From contig JAFUVS010000017.1 of assembly GCA_017471175.1 (NCBI GenBank), positions 94,206-158,205 of the forward strand: a DNA stretch of 64,000 nucleotides, read 5' to 3'. The notes under the pieces were generated by a model. The model saw nothing but the letters and a program-made list of their open reading frames with translations, had not been told where the DNA came from and ran no database searches. The DNA comes from Paludibacteraceae bacterium. Lineage in GTDB: Bacteria; Bacteroidota; Bacteroidia; Bacteroidales; Paludibacteraceae. Numbering within the stretch: position 1 is the first letter of the stretch; every line of letters begins with the position of its first letter. Position numbers and translations under genes: made by a program. Below, one piece after another: positions 41,977 through 50,694 of this stretch.

Positions 41977-43836
41977 ATGTGGTTCGTGCTGACAGTTCTT
42001 CTCCTCCTGTCGGTTAGTGCGCAGGCTTCTCTCCCTCCGGCAGATACCGATGCCGTGATTGAAGATGTTTACTCCTTCTTGTCCGAGGAAGGAGAGGTGG
42101 ACTATGACGACTTGCAGGAACATCTGCTCTCTATAGCCGAACACCCTATTAACCTCAATCGTGCCACCTATGACGACCTTGCGCAGTTAGGTTTCCTCTC
42201 GGACAGGCAGATTGACGATATACTCGCTTACGTCTATCACCACCCTATGGATAGTCTCTATGAGTTGCAGTTGATAGGCAGTCTGCACGATTACGAGATA
42301 CGCAATCTGCTGCCTTTCGTGTGTGCCGGTCCGGCAGAGAAAGACTCCGTCTCTTTGCGCGATGTGTTCCGTTATGCCCGCCATGAACTGACGGCACGGG
42401 TGGACGGACGATACTTGGAAGACCCACGCCGCAACAAACAGAACGATGCCGCATACGCCCAACTGCGCTACCGCTTCCGATACAAGGACAAGGTGCGCTT
42501 GGGATTCACTGTCCAACGCCCGACTGGTGTCGCAGCACGCGATATGTTGTACGGGGGATACTTCCAACTCAAAGACATCGGTGTCTTGCATACGTTCGTG
42601 GCAGGCAATTACCAAGCCTCATTCGGACAGGGACTGGTGGCGGCATCACCTTATCATTTCGGTAAGACAATGTACGTCCTCAATGCCGCTTCTCGGTCGG
42701 AAGGACTGCGTTACCATAGTTCCGCATCGTTTGAGTCACTTCGCGGGATGGGTTCGACAATACGTATCGGGCAATGGGACATAAGCAATTGGTATAGTCT
42801 TACAATGCTCAATGACACATTGGAGCATCAAGTGATGGGAGTGAATGTTACCTACCGCCATAACAACCTGAAAATCGGTCTGACCATGACGGAGAACCTC
42901 TATTCGGACAGCGTGCGCTACTATTACGAGAATGCGGCTTATAATCAGCACTATTTTCGGGGAACGAACCAGTGGATTGGCGGCGTGAATTTTCGCTACC
43001 GCATCGGGATGGCAGACCTCTTCGGCGAAGCGGCGACCACGCAGAACCTCAACCGATGGGGAGCAGGCGTAATAGGCGGGGTGCGGCTCAATCCGCTATC
43101 AGGGTTAGGACTGATAGCACTCTATCGTTACTACTCACCCCACTTTGATAACCTGCAAGGCTATGCTTTTTCAGAGACTTCGCGACTGAACGATGAGAAC
43201 GGTGCGTATGTAGGTGTGGATATCAGTATGTTACGGCATTGGCGATTGGCTTGGTACGGCGATTTGTTTCGTTTTGAAGGCACTAAATACGGCATCGCTT
43301 ATGCTCCGTCGTGGGGATATGACACAATGGGAGACATCACTTATCTGCCTGATACGGACTATCGCATGGACTGGCGGTTGCGAGCCCGGCAGAAAGGCGA
43401 TAAAGCCAATTATTTGTTGCGCTATACATTCACTTGGGAGGACGGCAACTGGCGACTCGTTACCCGTGCAGACGGCAATATTGCGCGCGATAAGACCGCC
43501 TCACCTACGTATGGATACAGCCTCACGCAAGATATCCAATACCGTTTCGAGCGCATACCGGTGACGCTGCAAATGCGGCTGCAAGGCTTCCGTGCCACCG
43601 ATTGGGACAATCGCATCTATTGCTATGAGAACGATGTGCTGTACGCCTTTTCCATCCCAGCTCTGTACGGATTAGGCGGGCAAGCGTACCTCAATCTTCG
43701 TTGGCAAATCATCGACCAACTGGCTCTTTACCTGAAAGTTGCGGAGAAAGCGTATGCACCGTCTTGGGTACAAACGCATCATCTGCCCGCCGTCAGCCGA
43801 ACAGACATACACCTCTTGCTTCGCGCCAAACTGTAA
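41977..43836 (+). CDS. helix-hairpin-helix outer-membrane protein
   Basis: A 619-residue protein with a signal peptide (FVLTVLLLLSVSAQA). Residues about 50-110 contain tandem helix-hairpin-helix segments (INLNRATYDDLAQLGFLSDRQIDDILAYVYHH and DSLYELQLIGSLHDYEIRNLLPF). The remaining 500 residues are rich in alternating aromatic and polar strands and look like an outer-membrane beta-barrel. Proteins with this plan are common in Bacteroidetes; their role, perhaps DNA-related, is not established. The ATG at 41977 is preferred because an upstream in-frame start at 41857 would lie before the promoter. Confidence 0.75.
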   Translation: MWFVLTVLLLLSVSAQASLPPADTDAVIEDVYSFLSEEGEVDYDDLQEHLLSIAEHPINLNRATYDDLAQLGFLSDRQIDDILAYVYHHPMDSLYELQLIGSLHDYEIRNLLPFVCAGPAEKDSVSLRDVFRYARHELTARVDGRYLEDPRRNKQNDAAYAQLRYRFRYKDKVRLGFTVQRPTGVAARDMLYGGYFQLKDIGVLHTFVAGNYQASFGQGLVAASPYHFGKTMYVLNAASRSEGLRYHSSASFESLRGMGSTIRIGQWDISNWYSLTMLNDTLEHQVMGVNVTYRHNNLKIGLTMTENLYSDSVRYYYENAAYNQHYFRGTNQWIGGVNFRYRIGMADLFGEAATTQNLNRWGAGVIGGVRLNPLSGLGLIALYRYYSPHFDNLQGYAFSETSRLNDENGAYVGVDISMLRHWRLAWYGDLFRFEGTKYGIAYAPSWGYDTMGDITYLPDTDYRMDWRLRARQKGDKANYLLRYTFTWEDGNWRLVTRADGNIARDKTASPTYGYSLTQDIQYRFERIPVTLQMRLQGFRATDWDNRIYCYENDVLYAFSIPALYGLGGQAYLNLRWQIIDQLALYLKVAEKAYAPSWVQTHHLPAVSRTDIHLLLRAKL

Positions 43837-43837
43837 A

Positions 43838-44833
43838 TCAGACCACCTGATACAATCGCGCCGTCAGATAAACGGCATAGACAATCAACAAGACGGCTCC
43901 GCCCCAGCGTTGAATCTTGCGTTCGTGATTGGACTTGACGAACAGCCATACCAAGATACTGCCGATGGCGGCAACCCAGGCATCCAATTCGATACCGTTG
44001 TAGGCAGGTAAAGGACGAATGACTGCCGACGTGCCGAGTACAAAAAAGACGTTGAAGATATTCGATCCGATGACGTTGCCGAGGGCGATGTCGCAGTTAT
44101 GCTTGGTGGCGGCAATGACGGACGTGGCAAGTTCGGGAAGCGATGTCCCTAATGCCACAATCGTCAGCCCTATAATAGCATCTGAAACACCTAAATTAAC
44201 GGCTATCTTCACCGCCGACTTAACAATCATCTCACCGCCGAGAACCAAACCCACCAACCCGAATACGATAAAAAGAACAGCCTTGTAGGTCGGAATCACT
44301 TGGTAGGTGTCGGTCGTAATCTCATCGGGATGGTCTTTGGCGTGGCGAATCGTATTGTACAGAAAATAGATAAAAACCAACAGCAACAGCACGCCCCCCA
44401 AACGGGTTACACCTCTGCCATCCTCACCGAAAGGCGACTGAACAGCCACACAGCCAAACACCAAAATGCCCGCTATGATGGACAGCGGTATATCGAAGTC
44501 GCGCGAACGCTTCTGTGACACTACAGGATAAACCAAAGCCGTCAAACCAAGAATAACAAACGTGTTGATGATATTCGACCCTAATATATTGGTAATGGCA
44601 AGGTCGGTTACGCCGTCTGCCACGGACACCATATTGACCACAAACTCCGGCATAGAAGTGCCAAAAGCGACCACTGTCAGACCGATAATCAAGTCGCTTA
44701 TACCAAACCGTTTGGCGATAGCCGATGCTCCGTCCACAAGCCAATCTGCACCCTTAACGAGCAGCACAAGACCCACTATCAACATCAAGGTCAAAAGCCA
44801 CGGATTGGAGAGAATATAAGTAAGCATATTCAT
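43838..44833 (-). CDS. Na+/Ca2+ antiporter family protein (YrbG-like)
   Basis: A 331-residue inner-membrane exchanger with two inverted halves of five helices. The alpha repeats are FGTSMPEFVVNMVSV plus GSNIINTFVILG (near residues 55-95) and LGTSLPELATSVIAA plus GSNIFNVFFVLG (near 230-265). An acidic loop links the halves. It is convergent with the outer-membrane protein gene, with a single base between the stops. Actual ion specificity is not determined. Confidence 0.92.
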   Translation of the reverse strand: MNMLTYILSNPWLLTLMLIVGLVLLVKGADWLVDGASAIAKRFGISDLIIGLTVVAFGTSMPEFVVNMVSVADGVTDLAITNILGSNIINTFVILGLTALVYPVVSQKRSRDFDIPLSIIAGILVFGCVAVQSPFGEDGRGVTRLGGVLLLLVFIYFLYNTIRHAKDHPDEITTDTYQVIPTYKAVLFIVFGLVGLVLGGEMIVKSAVKIAVNLGVSDAIIGLTIVALGTSLPELATSVIAATKHNCDIALGNVIGSNIFNVFFVLGTSAVIRPLPAYNGIELDAWVAAIGSILVWLFVKSNHERKIQRWGGAVLLIVYAVYLTARLYQVV

Positions 44834-44846
44834 AAGAAACTAATCG

Positions 44847-45947
44847 TTAGACATTGAACAGGAAGTGCATTATATCTCCGTCTTGAACCACATAGTCCTT
44901 TCCCTCTACGGAGAGTTTACCCGCTGCGCGGCATTGTGCCTCACCGCCGAGCGTAACGAAATCATCGTACTTGATGACTTCCGCACGGATAAAACCTTTC
45001 TCAAAATCCGTATGGATAACGCCGGCGCATTGAGGGGCTTTCCAACCCTTGTGGAACGTCCACGCGCGCACCTCGTCCGAACCCGCCGTGAGGAACGTCT
45101 GTAAGTTAAGAAGCGCGTAGGCTGCCTTAATCAGTCGGTTGCAGCCCGACTCTTCCAACCCGATTTCATTAAGGAACAGTTGCCGCTCCTCATAGGTCTC
45201 TAATTCGGCTATCTCTGCCTCCGTCTTGGCTGCCAAGACAAGCACTTGCGCATCCTCGCCCTTCACCGCTTCGCGCACCTGCTCTACGTACCGGTTGCCG
45301 CTGACAGCAGAGGCTTCGTCCACGTTGCACACGTACATCACGGCTTTATTGGTGAGCAGGAACATCTCCTTTGCCGCAGCCTCTTCTTCCTTATTGAGCA
45401 GTTCCACCTCGCGCGCGTTACGACCCTGCGAGAGAACTTCCTGATAACGTTTCAGCAACTCTAACGCCACCTTGGCTTGCTTGTCGCCGCCTGCCTTCGC
45501 CTGTTTCTCCGTCTTGGCAATGCGCGACTCAACAGTCTCAAGGTCTTTGAGTTGGAGCTCGGCATCGATGATTTCTTTGTCGCGAATAGGATCAACCGTC
45601 CCCGAAACGTGTACCACATTGTCGTCATCAAAACAGCGAAGCACGTGAATAATCGCATCTGTCTCACGAATGTTGGCAAGGAACTTATTTCCCAATCCTT
45701 CTCCCTTGCTCGCGCCCTGCACCAAGCCGGCGATGTCCACTATCTCCACTGTAGCAGGTATGACTCCGCGTTCGGGATGGCACATATCGCCCAACCGAAT
45801 GAGACGCTCATCCGGCACGGTTATTACGCCTACATTAGGTTCTATCGTACAGAAAGGAAAATTAGCCGACTGGGCTTTCGCATTGCTTAAACAATTAAAG
45901 AGGGTTGATTTGCCTACATTAGGCAATCCTACGATACCGCATTTCAT
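44847..45947 (-). CDS. ychF: redox/ribosome-associated ATPase YchF (Obg family)
   Basis: A 366-residue P-loop protein. Walker A is [11 protein letters not shown] at residues 6-16, followed by [33 protein letters not shown] (near 68) and the C-terminal TGS domain ([42 protein letters not shown]). The nucleotide-specificity motif reads NVDE, as in ATP-preferring YchF/OLA1 proteins. It is transcribed from the minus-strand half of a two-way promoter. Confidence 0.96.
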   Translation of the reverse strand: MKCGIVGLPNVGKSTLFNCLSNAKAQSANFPFCTIEPNVGVITVPDERLIRLGDMCHPERGVIPATVEIVDIAGLVQGASKGEGLGNKFLANIRETDAIIHVLRCFDDDNVVHVSGTVDPIRDKEIIDAELQLKDLETVESRIAKTEKQAKAGGDKQAKVALELLKRYQEVLSQGRNAREVELLNKEEEAAAKEMFLLTNKAVMYVCNVDEASAVSGNRYVEQVREAVKGEDAQVLVLAAKTEAEIAELETYEERQLFLNEIGLEESGCNRLIKAAYALLNLQTFLTAGSDEVRAWTFHKGWKAPQCAGVIHTDFEKGFIRAEVIKYDDFVTLGGEAQCRAAGKLSVEGKDYVVQDGDIMHFLFNV

Positions 45948-45972
45948 AGTATTTGATTCGATAAAAAACGCG

Positions 45973-46003
45973 CAAAGGTATGCAAATGTTTGTACGTAAA
46001 CAA
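45973..46003 (-). promoter_or_regulatory. promoter of ychF (minus-strand half of second two-way module)
   Basis: TTG (46003-46001), a 20-bp spacer and TACCTTTG (45980-45973) on the minus strand. The ychF start lies 25 bases downstream. Confidence 0.8.
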
Positions 46004-46020
46004 GATTTCCGATACTTTTG
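45989..46020 (+). promoter_or_regulatory. promoter of the glycosyltransferase gene; leaderless start
   Basis: TTTG (45989-45992), a 20-bp spacer and TACTTTTG (46013-46020). The ATG at 46028 is again 7 bases after the -7 box, the same spacing as at 41977. Confidence 0.8.
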
Positions 46021-46027
46021 CGGCATT

Positions 46028-47011
46028 ATGAAAGTTTTGGTTACACCGCTCAACTGGGGGGTGGGACACGCCACCCGCTGTATTCCGCTCGTCAGTCAGT
46101 TGCTTGCACAAGGCAACGAAGTCCTCTTGGCAGGCGACGGTATGAGTCTTCGCCGTCTGAAAACGGCATTCCCCACCTTGCGAACATTCGAGTTGACACA
46201 CATGGAGTTACGCTATTCTTCCGGCAATAGTCAAACTTGGGCAATGATTCGCGCCATCCCCAAGATAGTGCAGGCAAGCATCGCCGACCACCGTCTGCTC
46301 AAACGCCTTGTGCAGCGCGAAGAAATAGACCAAGTCATTTCCGACAATCGCTTCGGATGCTTTGTCAAGGGAACACACAGCGTCTATCTTACCCACCAAC
46401 TTTTTCTCCGCTTACCGCGTCCGTGGCGATGGGCTGAACCCCTTGCTTCGTGGTTGCATCAGTTGATATGGAAGCGTTATGACGAAGTGTGGATTCCCGA
46501 TTACGAAGACCCGAATAGGAGTTTGAGCGGCTCATTAAGCCACCGCGAGCAAGGACTTCCTTCGGATAAAATCCGATATATCGGACCGCTGTCCCGACTC
46601 ATTCTTTCTGACAAACAAGCCCAACAAGTCAAGCAAGACTTGCCCGCAAAGCAGAATGTGCCTTATGACATCGTTGCCCTGTTGTCCGGATTAGAGCCGC
46701 AGCGAACGCTCTTGGAGCAAACCATCCGCAAACGCTATGAAGCGAGCAACGAACGTGTACTCATCATACGCGGAAGGGTAGGTGAACCGTCGGTAGAATG
46801 GCATCGGGATAACCTGACAATTGTTCCGTATATGGACGACCGACAATTAGTAAACGTGTTGCAAGACGCAAAAAAGATTATTTGCCGCAGCGGCTACTCC
46901 ACCGTGATGGACTTGGCGGCACTCGGCATCCTCGACAAAGCCGAATGGATTCCTACTCCCGGCCAGCCCGAACAGGAGTACCTCGCAGCCTACCTGACCT
47001 CCCGCCACTGA
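46028..47011 (+). CDS. MurG/GT28-like glycosyltransferase family protein
   Basis: A 327-residue protein starting MKVLVTPLNWGVGHATRCIPLVSQLLAQGNEVLLAGDG, the glycine-rich N-terminal loop of GT-B glycosyltransferases. The end (KKIICRSGYSTVMDLAALGILDKAEWIPTPGQPEQEYLAAYL) matches the nucleotide-sugar-binding part of the glycosyltransferase 28 C-terminal domain. Donor and acceptor are unknown. I chose the ATG at 46028 because family similarity begins there and the promoter lies just upstream. Confidence 0.82.
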   Translation: MKVLVTPLNWGVGHATRCIPLVSQLLAQGNEVLLAGDGMSLRRLKTAFPTLRTFELTHMELRYSSGNSQTWAMIRAIPKIVQASIADHRLLKRLVQREEIDQVISDNRFGCFVKGTHSVYLTHQLFLRLPRPWRWAEPLASWLHQLIWKRYDEVWIPDYEDPNRSLSGSLSHREQGLPSDKIRYIGPLSRLILSDKQAQQVKQDLPAKQNVPYDIVALLSGLEPQRTLLEQTIRKRYEASNERVLIIRGRVGEPSVEWHRDNLTIVPYMDDRQLVNVLQDAKKIICRSGYSTVMDLAALGILDKAEWIPTPGQPEQEYLAAYLTSRH

Positions 47012-47031
47012 CAGAAAAATCCCCCTCTCCC

Positions 47032-47062
47032 TTGTGTATGTCGTTTTTGCTCTGTACCTTTG
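47032..47062 (+). promoter_or_regulatory. promoter of structured RNA copy B
   Basis: TTG (47032-47034), a 20-bp spacer and TACCTTTG (47055-47062), continuing into CCGCCG as at copy A. Expected transcription start is about 47069. Confidence 0.8.
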
Positions 47063-47068
47063 CCGCCG

Positions 47069-47367
47069 TGATGCTTCATGCTGGGGATAAGTGAACTGAA
47101 TTGTCTGCCCTTTGTCCCAAAAAAGAAACATCGCATGACATAATATAAGGCGTTTATTGACGCTTGTTTTGGTTCAATTGGAATCCTGCAAAGTTCTAAC
47201 CCCCGAAACAAGATAGTGCAATAGATGTCCTCGGATATGTATATTCTCACGCTGATACGGCGTGTTATGCATATCAGCGTGGGCGTTATTGTTTATTCTT
47301 GGGTTAAGGGTCTTGCAGGAACCTCAATTGAAGAGAATAAGCGTGGATAACATTCACGCTTTGTTTT
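47069..47367 (+). ncRNA. structured RNA copy B (about 300 nt), upstream of a BspA-like protein
   Basis: Same plan as copy A. After a 68-nt leader the core starts at GACATAAT (47137). A small hairpin GCGT/ACGC (47150-47153 with 47160-47163) is followed by nested stems TTCAATTG/CAATTGAA (47173-47180 with 47325-47332), CCTGCAA/TTGCAGG (47185-47191 with 47313-47319) and TAACCC/GGGTTA (47197-47202 with 47301-47306). The bubble carries ATGTCCTCG at 47225-47233 and an apical 10-bp stem (47248-47257 with 47272-47281). The stems differ in sequence from copy A but keep pairing, which supports a real RNA structure. Confidence 0.75.
47339..47367 (+). terminator. terminator of structured RNA copy B
   Basis: AAGCGTG (47339-47345) pairs with CACGCTT (47355-47361) around a 9-nt loop, followed by TGTTTT. 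The next start codon is 60 bases downstream. Confidence 0.75.
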
Positions 47368-47426
47368 ATATGCATTGGTTTCAAACCAAAAATAACCAAA
47401 TTACTAACCAAAACACCAAAACATTT

Positions 47427-48887
47427 ATGAAACAAAAACTTCTGATTCTCTTGTTTGCCACGCTTGTCGGCACAGGTCTCACACAGGCTTCCGTTGTGAT
47501 TGACGGCATTGCCTACGTTATTAACGAAACCAAAAATGTGGCAGCTGTCACATCCGGCGGAACCTACACCGGCGAAGTGGTCATCCCTGCTACAATCACT
47601 TACAATGCCAAACCGTATTCAGTCGTCAGTATCGGTACTGATGCTTTCCGTGAGTGCAGCAAATTGACCTCCATTACCATTCCCAACAGCGCCACAACCA
47701 TTGGAAACTTTGCTTTCTATAAATGCAGCAAATTGACCTCCGTAACCATAGGCAACAGCGTCACAAGCATTGGAAACTATGCTTTCGAGTATTGCAGCAG
47801 TCTGACCTCCGTAACCATTCCCAACAGCGTCACAAGCATTGGAATGGAGGCTTTCAGTGATTGTAGCAAATTGACCTCCGTAACCATTCCCAACAGCGTC
47901 ACAAGCATTGGAAACTCTGCTTTCTCTGAATGCACCAAATTGACCTCCGTTCACATATCCGATTTAGCCGCATGGTGTAAAATAGCATTTTTAGATGAAT
48001 CTGCCTCTTCTAATCCATTATATTATGCCCATAACCTGTATCTGAATGGCACATTAGTTACCGACTTGGTTATTCCCGATGGTGTCACAAGCATTGGAGG
48101 CTATGCTTTCTATAGTTGCAGCAGTCTGACCTCTGTAACCATTCCCAACAGCGTCACAACCATTGGAACTAAGGCTTTCCTTTCTTGCAGCAGTTTAACC
48201 TCCGTAACCATTCCCAACAGCGTCACAAGCATTGGATATAGTGCTTTCTCTGGTTGCACCGGTTTGACCTCTGTAACCATTCCCAACAGCGTCACAAGCA
48301 TTGGAGGCTATGCTTTCGATGGTTGCAGCAAATTGACCTCCATAACCATTCCCAACAGCGTCACAAGCATTGGAGGCTATGCTTTCTTTTATTGCACCGG
48401 TTTGACCTCCATAACCATTCCCAACAGCGTCACAAGCATTGGAACTAAGACTTTCGCGAACTGCGGCAACCTGATTGAAATATACGATTATAGAGAGACT
48501 CCGCAGTCTATTAGTTCAGATGTCTTTAGCGGCGTTGAAAAAACAATTTGCACACTCTATGTCCCCTACAAAGCCGTCTCTGCTTACCAAAATGCTACAG
48601 GATGGAAAGAGTTCAAAGATATCGTACCCTTCGGATTCAATACGTTTACCATCACCACCGCTGCTACCAACGGAACAGTTACAGGCGGAGGACTCTATGC
48701 TGAAGGAAGCACCGCTACACTCAACGCTACTCCCAACACAGGCTACCGGTTCACACAATGGAGCGACGGCAACACCGATAACCCGCGTACCGTCACCGTT
48801 ACAGGAGACCAAAAATATACCGCTATGTTCGTTAAGGTGGCGTTCACCGTCACTGTCAACCAGAACTGCAGCATCACTGTCCAATAA
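47427..48887 (+). CDS. BspA-like leucine-rich repeat surface protein, apparently cut short
   Basis: A 486-residue protein with a signal peptide ([20 protein letters not shown]). Residues about 60-350 are ten to eleven 23-residue LRR_5 (BspA/TpLRR) repeats of the form [23 protein letters not shown], interrupted once by a longer unit (about 172-210). One InlB-type repeat follows ([30 protein letters not shown]). The protein stops a few residues into the next unit ([14 protein letters not shown]) and lacks the domain and tag seen in its relatives, so the 3' end looks truncated. Such proteins bind host matrix or other cells. An upstream in-frame start at 47262 lies inside the structured RNA and is rejected. 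Confidence 0.85.
   Translation: MKQKLLILLFATLVGTGLTQASVVIDGIAYVINETKNVAAVTSGGTYTGEVVIPATITYNAKPYSVVSIGTDAFRECSKLTSITIPNSATTIGNFAFYKCSKLTSVTIGNSVTSIGNYAFEYCSSLTSVTIPNSVTSIGMEAFSDCSKLTSVTIPNSVTSIGNSAFSECTKLTSVHISDLAAWCKIAFLDESASSNPLYYAHNLYLNGTLVTDLVIPDGVTSIGGYAFYSCSSLTSVTIPNSVTTIGTKAFLSCSSLTSVTIPNSVTSIGYSAFSGCTGLTSVTIPNSVTSIGGYAFDGCSKLTSITIPNSVTSIGGYAFFYCTGLTSITIPNSVTSIGTKTFANCGNLIEIYDYRETPQSISSDVFSGVEKTICTLYVPYKAVSAYQNATGWKEFKDIVPFGFNTFTITTAATNGTVTGGGLYAEGSTATLNATPNTGYRFTQWSDGNTDNPRTVTVTGDQKYTAMFVKVAFTVTVNQNCSITVQ
47650..48470 (+). repeat. 69-bp tandem repeats inside the BspA-like gene
   Basis: The LRR units are near-identical at DNA level: the segment coding [14 protein letters not shown] recurs with period 69 and often no change, also at third codon positions. 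One 60-base-range insert near 47945-48060 breaks the array. This conservation points to recent duplication or gene conversion. Confidence 0.85.
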
Positions 48888-48904
48888 ATCCGCCCCGCAC
48901 AGTT

Positions 48905-50329
48905 ATGAAAAACAAGTCTATTTTACGCCTGTGCGTGCTGGCTGCATCGGTGCTGTGTGCAGGAGGACTGTCGGCTGACGACACCTACAAGGTGACCGTC
49001 AATACGACAGGATGCTCGCAGTCACGGACGGATGACTATCCCGCAGGAACGGAAATCACGTTCAAGGCGCAGCCGTCAAGCGGCTTCCGCTTTGACCACT
49101 GGAGCAACGGCTCTACCGACAATCCCTACACCGTCCGCATAACGCAAGACACAGCCCTTTCAGCAGTCTTCACCGAACTACCACCGACACCGCAAGAACC
49201 GGACCCAGTGATTCTGCCGGTTCCTACGTATCACCTCGTTATCGGTTCCGACAACTGCAACCAAGTGTCCGCAAACGACTACCCGCAAGGATCCACTTTT
49301 ACCTTCACTGCCAAACCCCAGACAGGCTGGATCTTCCGCCAATGGTCAGACGGTAATACCGATAACCCGCGAACCTTGACACTCACCCAAGACTCCGTAC
49401 TGACCGCCGTCTTCGACCTGCTCCCGACTACGGAGCATCATGTGATCATCCGAGCAAACGATTGCGGCGAACAATGGGAAGGAGACTGTCTCCACCGGAC
49501 AGAGATAACACTTAACGCCGAACCCGAAAGCGGCTACAAGTTCAGCCATTGGTCAGACGGCAACACCGACAACCCGCGTCAGGTAATAGTGATAGCCAAC
49601 GCCACCTTCATTGCTGTCTTTGAGAAAAATGAACTGCCTTCCGACATCATCCTCCAAGAGAACGAGAGCAGCGACTACTACACGCAGTTCGCACAAGACT
49701 ACAACGGACAAAGAGTCAATACCGCCACACTCAACCGTCAGTTCACGCAAGGCAAGTGGGCAACCCTCTGCCTGCCGTTCAATGTGAACAAGGCAATGAT
49801 GATGGCTCTCGGCTTATACAACCGTGTCTTCGCATTCCGTTATGCACAGCAGTTGGATGACGAGACCATACAGGTGTTCTTTACTCCTGCCCAATCCATC
49901 GAAGCGGGCAAAGGCTATATCGTCAACCCTAACGTCAAACTGGCTGCCAAGACCTCTTTCGTCTTCCCGAACGTGACTATCAACACCGACTCCGACAACG
50001 GCGACATAACCTCTTTGACAGGCTATAACGACGGTACAGGACGCGGCAACCTCTACTTGGTAGGCACTCTCCGCACAGGCACCTTGCAAGGCACCACCTC
50101 CGGCACCTCTATCCGTGCCTACCGTGGCTTCTTCCGCAGCGACATCCCCGTTAACGCCCAGCGCGTCCGCATCATCGCCGATGGCGAAACGGTTACCGAG
50201 TTAGAAGTGATGAACGGTGAAGAGGACTTGCACGAAGCACTCCCCGCCCGCAAGTACATACGTAATGGTCTCTTGTTTATAGAGCGGAACGGTGTTACCT
50301 ATACCGCCCAAGGGCAGCGTATAGACTAA
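48905..50329 (+). CDS. secreted protein with three InlB-type repeats and C-terminal tag
   Basis: A 474-residue protein with a signal peptide (ILRLCVLAASVLCAGGLSA). Three repeat units of about 80 residues follow, each with the core FxxKPxxGxxFxxWSxGxTDNPxxxxxTQD (near residues 50, 135 and 205). From about residue 255 comes the domain starting FTQGKWATLCLPFNV, shared with the proteins at 31352 and 63428. The end (YIRNGLLFIERNGVTYTAQGQRID) is the common tag. It starts 17 bases after the BspA-like gene and is probably in the same transcript. Likely surface-exposed; ligand unknown. Confidence 0.8.
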   Translation: MKNKSILRLCVLAASVLCAGGLSADDTYKVTVNTTGCSQSRTDDYPAGTEITFKAQPSSGFRFDHWSNGSTDNPYTVRITQDTALSAVFTELPPTPQEPDPVILPVPTYHLVIGSDNCNQVSANDYPQGSTFTFTAKPQTGWIFRQWSDGNTDNPRTLTLTQDSVLTAVFDLLPTTEHHVIIRANDCGEQWEGDCLHRTEITLNAEPESGYKFSHWSDGNTDNPRQVIVIANATFIAVFEKNELPSDIILQENESSDYYTQFAQDYNGQRVNTATLNRQFTQGKWATLCLPFNVNKAMMMALGLYNRVFAFRYAQQLDDETIQVFFTPAQSIEAGKGYIVNPNVKLAAKTSFVFPNVTINTDSDNGDITSLTGYNDGTGRGNLYLVGTLRTGTLQGTTSGTSIRAYRGFFRSDIPVNAQRVRIIADGETVTELEVMNGEEDLHEALPARKYIRNGLLFIERNGVTYTAQGQRID

Positions 50330-50376
50330 ATAGGTAGTAGAAAGTTCATACCGGCTGGTTATTTCCCGCCGCAATA

Positions 50377-50420
50377 CAACAGCGAAAGGCATAAGAAGTG
50401 TCTTTCGCTGTTGTTGTCTC
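50377..50420 (+). terminator. terminator after the InlB-repeat protein gene
   Basis: CAACAGCGAAAG (50377-50388) pairs with CTTTCGCTGTTG (50402-50413), a perfect 12-bp stem with a 13-nt loop, followed by TTGTCTCC. The T-run is weak, but position and stem strength favour termination. Confidence 0.65.
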
Positions 50421-50671
50421 CTGTACATGTTGAACTATTCCGGCGCGGATCCGTGGACGGTAAGGGTACTATGAGAGTTCAGTCTGGGTTCAGTGATGGT
50501 ATTGGAGTAACATACTAATCACATACTAATCACATACTAATATCATACTACAATATGCTGCTTACAGGCTGCAAGCAAAAGACAACGATTTGATCTATAA
50601 GTTCAATGCTAATAGATTGTTGTCTAATTATTGTCTAATTATTGGATAATTGTTGTCCAATTGTTGTCCAA
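50421..50671. other. gene-free stretch between convergent genes
   Basis: No gene is visible. The main contents are two arrays with an 11-bp period (50511-50554 and 50620-50674). The G/C-richer first 90 bases show nothing recognisable. Confidence 0.6.
50511..50554. repeat. array with 11-bp period, four units
   Basis: CATACTAATCA occurs twice in a row, then CATACTAATAT, then CATACTACAAT. Units keep exact 11-bp register. Confidence 0.8.
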
Positions 50672-50674
50672 TAA
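50620..50674. repeat. second array with 11-bp period, five units
   Basis: TTGTCTAATTA twice, TTGGATAATTG, TTGTCCAATTG and TTGTCCAATAA follow in exact 11-bp register, about 65 bases after the previous array and unrelated to it in sequence. Confidence 0.8.
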
Positions 50675-50694
50675 AAGCCCCGTAATCGCTTTTA
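50672..50694 (-). terminator. possible terminator overlapping the stop of the radical SAM/SPASM gene
   Basis: TAAAAGC (50672-50678) pairs with GCTTTTA (50688-50694) around a 9-nt loop. Read on the minus strand the stem begins with the stop codon and ends GCTTTTATT. Confidence 0.4.

Noticed and set aside
47619-48448. Repetitive open frames on both strands inside the BspA-like gene
   Set aside because: They are by-products of the 69-bp repeats; only the frame with signal peptide and LRR_5 pattern is credible.
47650-48470. Possible CRISPR array
   Set aside because: The repeats are coding, 69 bp long and contiguous, with no unique spacers. The 11-bp arrays elsewhere also lack spacers.
48887-48905. 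Frameshift or in-frame stop splitting one long surface-protein gene
   Set aside because: The second reading frame starts with its own ATG and signal peptide, so two proteins are more likely, although the first does look truncated.
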